From: an uncultured Verrucomicrobiota bacterium
Lineage (GTDB): Bacteria; Verrucomicrobiota; Kiritimatiellia; RFP12; UBA3636
NCBI GenBank assembly: GCA_946534745.1
Contig: CAMNDA010000368.1
Coordinates: forward strand, 1-7,907
Direction: 5' to 3'
DNA: 7,907 bases
Below are positions 5,301 to 7,907 of this stretch, in pieces (the first letter of the stretch is position 1; each line of letters opens with the position of its first letter). The translations under genes and the position numbers were made by a program. The notes under the pieces were generated by a model. The model was not told where the DNA came from, did no database searches, and worked only from the letters and a program-made list of their open reading frames with translations.

Positions 5301-7907
5301 GGGCCCTCGGCGCCGCCTCGCCCGCGATCGACGCCGGGAACACGCCGGGCTGGATGACGGACGACTCCCTCGACTACCTCGGGCGCCCGCGCGTTTCGGG
5401 GGCGGCCCCCGACCTCGGCGCGGTCGAATACGTCGACCAGGGGCCCACCGCGCCGCGGTTCTCGTCCGTCGCGCTCGGCGAGGTCACCTACCGGTCCGTC
5501 GCGGTCGCCGCGACGCTGCGCACGCTCGGCAACCAGTCGACCTCCGCCTCGCTCGTCGCGCAGGTCTCGCCGAACGCGAGCTTCTCGACGATCGTCGCGA
5601 CGGGGACGGCCGTCTCCGCCACCGAGACGAAGGTCGCCTACACGGTCTCCGCCGCGGGGCTCTCGGACGGGACGACCTACTACGTCCGCGTCAAGGCGAC
5701 CGGGTCGAACGGCCTATCCGAGTTCAGCGAGGCGCTCTCCTTCACCACCGCCGACCGGGCGATCCCGTCCGGCTCCGCGACCCTCGGGACGCCGACGCTC
5801 GACACGCTGCCCGTCTCCTGGCGCCTCACCAACGTCGGCTACGGCAACTCGTCCGCCACCGTCACGATCCTCTACGGCACGACGTCCGCCTGCACCCAGT
5901 CGAAGGTCGTCGGGACCTACACCGCCGAGACGAGCGGCACCGCCATGCTGACCGGCCTCTCCCCGAACGCGACCTACTACGTAAGGATCAAGGTCGTCGC
6001 GTCGCCGAGCAACAAGAGCTTCACGTCCGATCCGGCCGTCTCCGCGAAGACGCGCGACTACGGCAGCCCCGCCGTCTCCGCGACGGCCGGCTCCGCCTCG
6101 CAGTACGCCGCGACGTTCACGTGGACGCTTTCGGACCTCGGGTACGGCGCATCGTCCGCCGCGGTCTACGTCGACGTGTCGAAGAGCTCCTCGTTCCCGT
6201 CCGGCTCCACGACGACCTCGACGCTCGCCGCGGACGCGACGTCGACCGGTTCCGCGCGCCCGGGCGCCGTGTCCGGCCTCGACCCCGAGACGACCTACTA
6301 CGTCCGCGTCCGCGCCGTGAACGACGGCGGCAAGACCGGGACGTCCGCCACGATGACCTTCGCGACGAAGGCCGTCGGGACGCCCGCCGCGGCGGTGTCC
6401 GTGACGGAGCGCCTCCAGCGCGGCGCCACGCTGCGCATCGTCGTCACCGACCTCGGCGAGACGGCCAACTCCGCCACGGTCTACGTCGACTACGGCACCA
6501 CGACCTCCTACGGCACGACGAAGACGGCCGGAACGATCTCCGAGGCCGGCACGCTCGACTGCCAGATCACGGAGCTCGAGTCCGAGACGGACTACTGCGT
6601 CCGCGTCCGTGTCGTGAACAACGGCGGAAAGACCGGCTCCGCGACGACGACCTTCAAGACGCTCGAGCCGAACGACCCGGCCTTCACGCTCTCCGTCTCG
6701 CCCTCCTACACATCCGCCTCCTTCACCGCGAACATCACGCGCATCGGCGAGGGCGCCTCGTCCGCCGCGGGCTACGTCCGCTGGGGCGCCTCCTCCGCGA
6801 TATCGCCCGAGCTCGGCCGCATCCCGTTCGGCCGGGTCGCGTCCGTCCCCGCGGAGGTCTCCGTCGCCGCGACCGGACTCTCCGCCGGAACGACCTACTA
6901 CTACGAGGCCGTGATCACCAACAACATCACCGGCCGCAAGGCCGAGCCGGGATCCTTCTCGACGCAGGCCGCCGGAGACCTGGAGATCGGAACGGGCTAC
7001 TACGAGCCCGGCCTGATCATGGGCTACCGTTCGGAGCAATGGCCGAACTACACGACCGACCAGATGGCGTCGATGACCTATGCGGCGTCGACCGCGACGC
7101 GCGCCCTCGGCGCGATCAGCGCCTACGCCCGCAAGCCGAACAAATGCGTGAACGCCCTGGACTCCCGGGAATACTCGATGAGCACGGGCGGCATCTTCAC
7201 CTACGATGGCGAGCTGTTCATGGAGGCCGGAAGGACCTACCGGTTCGCGAGCGAGTTCTTCAAGCAGCTCGTGGTCGTCGTCGACGGCGAGCCCTTGATC
7301 AAGCAGGGTGAAAACAACGGCGGCAGCCAGTCCTTCGGTTCGGTCGCGGCGGAGTCGACCGGGTGGCATCCGATTCGGGTCGTTACGCTCGGCGACAACA
7401 ACGGCAACGGCTACTGCGGAGGAGGCACGACGTGGGCGAACACGTCCTCGCCGTTCTACGCCGCCGGCATCGGCCTCGCCTGGACGACGAACGACAACGT
7501 GACGTCCGTCACGACGGGGAACGTCGGAAGCTGGCATCGGCTCATGGACGCCGGCGACCGCCACCTCCTCCGCGCTCGCGGCAGGCAGGCGCCGATGGCG
7601 TTCCTCGACCAGGGGGCGACGTTCGGCAGCACGACGATGCGCGTCCCGGTCCGGCTGGACACGATGTACGACAATCTCACGCTCGCGGTCTACGCCTCGA
7701 CCTCGCCGAACGGCTGGTACTTCGAGGACCGTTGGGAGAAGAAGATCGTCGTCGGCTCCACCGGCGCGGCCGGGGCGAAGACGCTCGAGGCGTCGTTCTC
7801 CGGCATCGACACGACGAAGGACTGGTACGTCTCCGCCCGCCTCTCCGACGGCGCGAACTACGACCAGTGGACCGACCCCGTGAAGTTCACGCCCGTGATC
7901 GTCCGGG
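2345..7907 (+). CDS. Giant multidomain M6-family metalloprotease (3' end outside window)
   Basis: The frame is open from ATG 2345 to the last base: 1854 codons plus one base, with no stop seen. Order by residue: signal peptide 1-17; propeptide about 18-98 ('GEGDEYDAYFETADGH', the usual M6 prodomain style); charged helical linker 100-147; M6 catalytic region about 160-566; FN3-like 570-674; Pmp-type parallel beta-helix 676-1031; five FN3-like repeats 1034-1545; PA14-like domain about 1546-1746; then another FN3-like module cut by the window. The zinc-site motif is H358-E359-N360-G361-H362, followed by GFPDLY at 366-371. Supporting family features are 'LDYTNVVVGPVCVPHPREYYD', A302-G303 with GLWAH at 312-316, and a possible Met-turn at M385/M386. 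It should be an exported zinc endopeptidase activated by prodomain removal, with the C-terminal modules acting as a stalk or as substrate- and surface-binding units. Its substrate is unknown. It is probably the last visible member of a three-gene unit. Protease assignment is strong; roles of the tail modules are inferred. Confidence 0.92.
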   Translation, partial: MKRLLSLFLLLPLFASAAPFAEWLQVPVPGGGTVSIWGEGDEYDAYFETADGHALRVNGAAGRYEYVTLDERTEAYVGTGVFLGDEAGNEALLASIPLHLRDESEAHAAAVQAKIDALEEELHIRKNWEEVQAATERRRELEALMEAGEYDGPLPTSVTVGSIVGVTLLVDFPVTNGAGQVTGTLFAKSSPLVTPDVVKAWFNQEEVFSGGGYSVRKFYAISSGGQLDYTNVVVGPVCVPHPREYYDKSNTSCGTCGRNMIRDALSVLVASPDYQSVWLPLIRRATTGYSGGGAKAFNVIFAGPTASTWDYGLWAHKSSVSASDILKWTNDQGNSCYFSTYNIVPANNSTSPSTTLHHENGHMICGFPDLYHYNNKTYGVGNVSMMCHHTWCDVDPYLREGAGWYTPKTLPSSGWVTVTTDRDDVYRFTNASRTSERFYIQNRPNTGLDKGLSNRGILIYRANASRSNTYASKLSSYNSGHASTNRYDNELSLEQADGKYDLERRSGWGSSVEANDYWFDGNTAPLYADVFDNDSAACSRWYDGTSSGLKLSHFSKIGDTMRFLVGDPAQCRDPVAWIDFAGRTLTSVSFRTKVESFGLGSSSVSVVAEFGSDAAFSSVVSTRSLGTVSTLNQTQTWTVGDLARGTKWYIRLKLANSNGRQLSEAVGLYEPLSPDVLYVKKGGAGARDGSSWANAFPDISDALDAMAAEAPIFAGVKQEAWVAAGTYVPDQSAPQKFYVSGQGYAVYGGFAGNETSRDQRDWIANPTILSGEVGDPNDPTDNLRTVLVGTAGSEENVASLWDGFVVRDTFCGSMSETYGAVRGGVSGYSEYTWTNALTLSHFLFTANVSTGQPPPVAHGPVIIRDSVLTGNSSTYSPSSTWADPGCIARYAWFQNCTIAGNSTLGVVLFRCRLDNSIVWGNSFTKDRSLYWYGNETGNTSPLLYWFDGYGSDRYIAQTPLPPKTIGTLWTSDPSFVADADNPDFEWALGAASPAIDAGNTPGWMTDDSLDYLGRPRVSGAAPDLGAVEYVDQGPTAPRFSSVALGEVTYRSVAVAATLRTLGNQSTSASLVAQVSPNASFSTIVATGTAVSATETKVAYTVSAAGLSDGTTYYVRVKATGSNGLSEFSEALSFTTADRAIPSGSATLGTPTLDTLPVSWRLTNVGYGNSSATVTILYGTTSACTQSKVVGTYTAETSGTAMLTGLSPNATYYVRIKVVASPSNKSFTSDPAVSAKTRDYGSPAVSATAGSASQYAATFTWTLSDLGYGASSAAVYVDVSKSSSFPSGSTTTSTLAADATSTGSARPGAVSGLDPETTYYVRVRAVNDGGKTGTSATMTFATKAVGTPAAAVSVTERLQRGATLRIVVTDLGETANSATVYVDYGTTTSYGTTKTAGTISEAGTLDCQITELESETDYCVRVRVVNNGGKTGSATTTFKTLEPNDPAFTLSVSPSYTSASFTANITRIGEGASSAAGYVRWGASSAISPELGRIPFGRVASVPAEVSVAATGLSAGTTYYYEAVITNNITGRKAEPGSFSTQAAGDLEIGTGYYEPGLIMGYRSEQWPNYTTDQMASMTYAASTATRALGAISAYARKPNKCVNALDSREYSMSTGGIFTYDGELFMEAGRTYRFASEFFKQLVVVVDGEPLIKQGENNGGSQSFGSVAAESTGWHPIRVVTLGDNNGNGYCGGGTTWANTSSPFYAAGIGLAWTTNDNVTSVTTGNVGSWHRLMDAGDRHLLRARGRQAPMAFLDQGATFGSTTMRVPVRLDTMYDNLTLAVYASTSPNGWYFEDRWEKKIVVGSTGAAGAKTLEASFSGIDTTKDWYVSARLSDGANYDQWTDPVKFTPVIVR
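2822..4042 (+). other. M6 metallopeptidase catalytic region
   Basis: Residues about 160-566. The region opens with the strand 'IVGVTLLVDFPV', continues through 'VRKFYAISSGGQLDYTNV', and reaches the AG...GLWAH segment at 302-316. The active-site helix is HENGH at 358-362, where E359 is the expected catalytic base and H358/H362 bind zinc; D369 is a candidate third ligand. A 'GVGNVSMM' turn follows at about 379-386. The C-terminal half carries 'RFYIQNRPNTGLDKGLSNRGILIYRA' and 'ELSLEQADGKYDLE', which match the usual post-catalytic M6 pattern (an E/Q-NR strand, then G.LI). The spacing from the second histidine to the GFPD segment is one residue longer than in immune-inhibitor-A type members (HExGHxLGLPD). 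Confidence 0.88.
4370..5437 (+). other. Pmp-type right-handed parallel beta-helix domain
   Basis: Residues 676-1031. It begins 'VLYVKKGGAGARDGSSWANAF', followed by 'ISDALDAM' and 'AWVAAGTYVP', the standard N-cap of this family. It continues with YGGFAGNETSRDQRDW (747-762) and an 'ILSGEVGDPNDPTDN' stretch. Short beta-strand rungs are marked by 'GPVIIRDSVLTGNSS', 'FQNCTIAGNSTLG' and 'DNSIVWGNS' (914-922). It closes with 'SPAIDAGNT' (992-1000) and 'GRPRVSGAAPDLGAVEY', the typical C-terminal end of chlamydial-Pmp and choice-of-anchor beta-helix proteins. Such domains act as adhesins or polysaccharide-binding or -cleaving scaffolds. No lyase residues can be assigned here, so a binding or structural role is more likely. 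Confidence 0.85.
5444..6979 (+). repeat. Five tandem FN3-like repeats in the M6 protease
   Basis: Modules begin near 5444, 5760, 6065, 6380 and 6678, each about 100 residues. Shared marks are a core strand after a 'LGYGASSA' or 'VGYGNSSA' turn ('ATVTILYG', 'AAVYVDVS', 'ATVYVDYG', 'AAGYVRWG'), a 'L.P.TTYYVRV' strand and a 'NDGGKTG' type hairpin, then a 'F.TK' or 'FKTLEPND' linker. A further related module sits before the beta-helix (about 4052-4366) and another begins near 7583. The modules probably form an extended stalk. Similarity is visible at DNA level: 6301-6339 and 6598-6636 match at 35 of 39 bases. Confidence 0.82.
6980..7582 (+). other. PA14-like domain in the M6 protease
   Basis: Residues about 1546-1746. 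The segment opens 'GTGYYEPGLIMGYRSEQWPNY'. Its centre is 'TGGIFTYDGELFMEAGRTYRF' (1614-1634), then 'LVVVVDGEPLIKQ', and 'ESTGWHPIRVVTLGDNNGNGY' (1670 onward). The order of an F.Y.G.....G..Y.F strand, a V.VDG..L strand and a GWH.I strand is that of PA14 domains, which often bind carbohydrate. The loop between 1680 and 1710 is glycine- and asparagine-rich. The assignment rests on pattern only, so a related carbohydrate-binding beta-sandwich cannot be excluded. Confidence 0.6.
7583..7907 (+). other. Further FN3-like module, cut by window end
   Basis: After the PA14-like domain the same frame continues with 'RQAPMAFLDQGATFGSTTMRVPVRL', 'NLTLAVYASTSPNG' and 'KDWYVSARLSDGANYDQWTDPVKFTP'. This has the strand order of an FN3-like repeat, with 'DWYVSARL' in place of 'TYYVRV'. 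It is more divergent than the upstream array. The window ends two codons after 'VKFTPVI'. Confidence 0.6.

Noticed and set aside
4370..5437. Pectate-lyase activity for the beta-helix
   Set aside because: The fold signals are of the Pmp/choice-of-anchor type, and I cannot identify a set of lyase catalytic or calcium-binding residues.
2410..7311. A 1633-codon open frame on the + strand, one base out of step with the M6 protease
   Set aside because: The translation is dominated by arginine, proline and glycine with no recognisable domain. It arises because the extreme GC3 of the real gene removes stops in the shifted frame.
5714..7564. A 616-codon open frame on the - strand
   Set aside because: It is antisense to the FN3 and PA14-like part of the protease; composition and lack of motifs mark it as a shadow frame.

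Overview
The window is a GC-rich stretch (roughly two-thirds G+C by eye, with third codon positions almost all G or C). It carries three genes, all on the + strand and closely spaced. They encode large or modular exported proteins: the 3' end of a fibronectin-III-rich surface protein (1-1562), a small exported lectin-like protein (1582-2298), and the first 1854 codons of a giant multidomain M6-family metalloprotease (2345 to the window end). No RNA gene, mobile element, CRISPR array or convincing terminator is visible.

Layout: the first gene enters from the left already in frame. It has one partial and two complete FN3-like repeats, a jelly-roll-like segment, and a final domain of about 85-90 residues before a TAG at 1560-1562. 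After 19 bases, the second gene encodes a signal peptide followed by a concanavalin/LamG-like domain. After 46 bases, the third gene encodes a signal peptide, a propeptide, a short charged helical linker, an M6 zinc-protease domain with HENGH, an FN3-like module, a parallel beta-helix of the polymorphic-membrane-protein type, five tandem FN3-like repeats, a PA14-like domain, and the start of another FN3-like module. It is still open at base 7907.

Organism: the very high GC3, large exported proteins built from FN3, beta-helix, LamG and PA14 modules, and starts without a Shine-Dalgarno sequence suggest a PVC-group bacterium. A gut or rumen Kiritimatiellota or Lentisphaerota lineage is my best guess. 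This is an inference from protein style; there is no taxonomic marker in the window.

Working model (inference): the three genes are probably co-transcribed and build or decorate the cell exterior. Two non-catalytic adhesive proteins sit beside a protease whose long C-terminal stalk of binding modules could hold it against a polymer, glycoprotein or cell surface. The FN3-like repeats of the first and third genes belong to the same subfamily and share an exact 20-base segment, so the genes have exchanged or duplicated modules. The most noteworthy item is the architecture of the third protein, which combines an M6 peptidase with a Pmp-type beta-helix, an FN3 array and a PA14-like domain.
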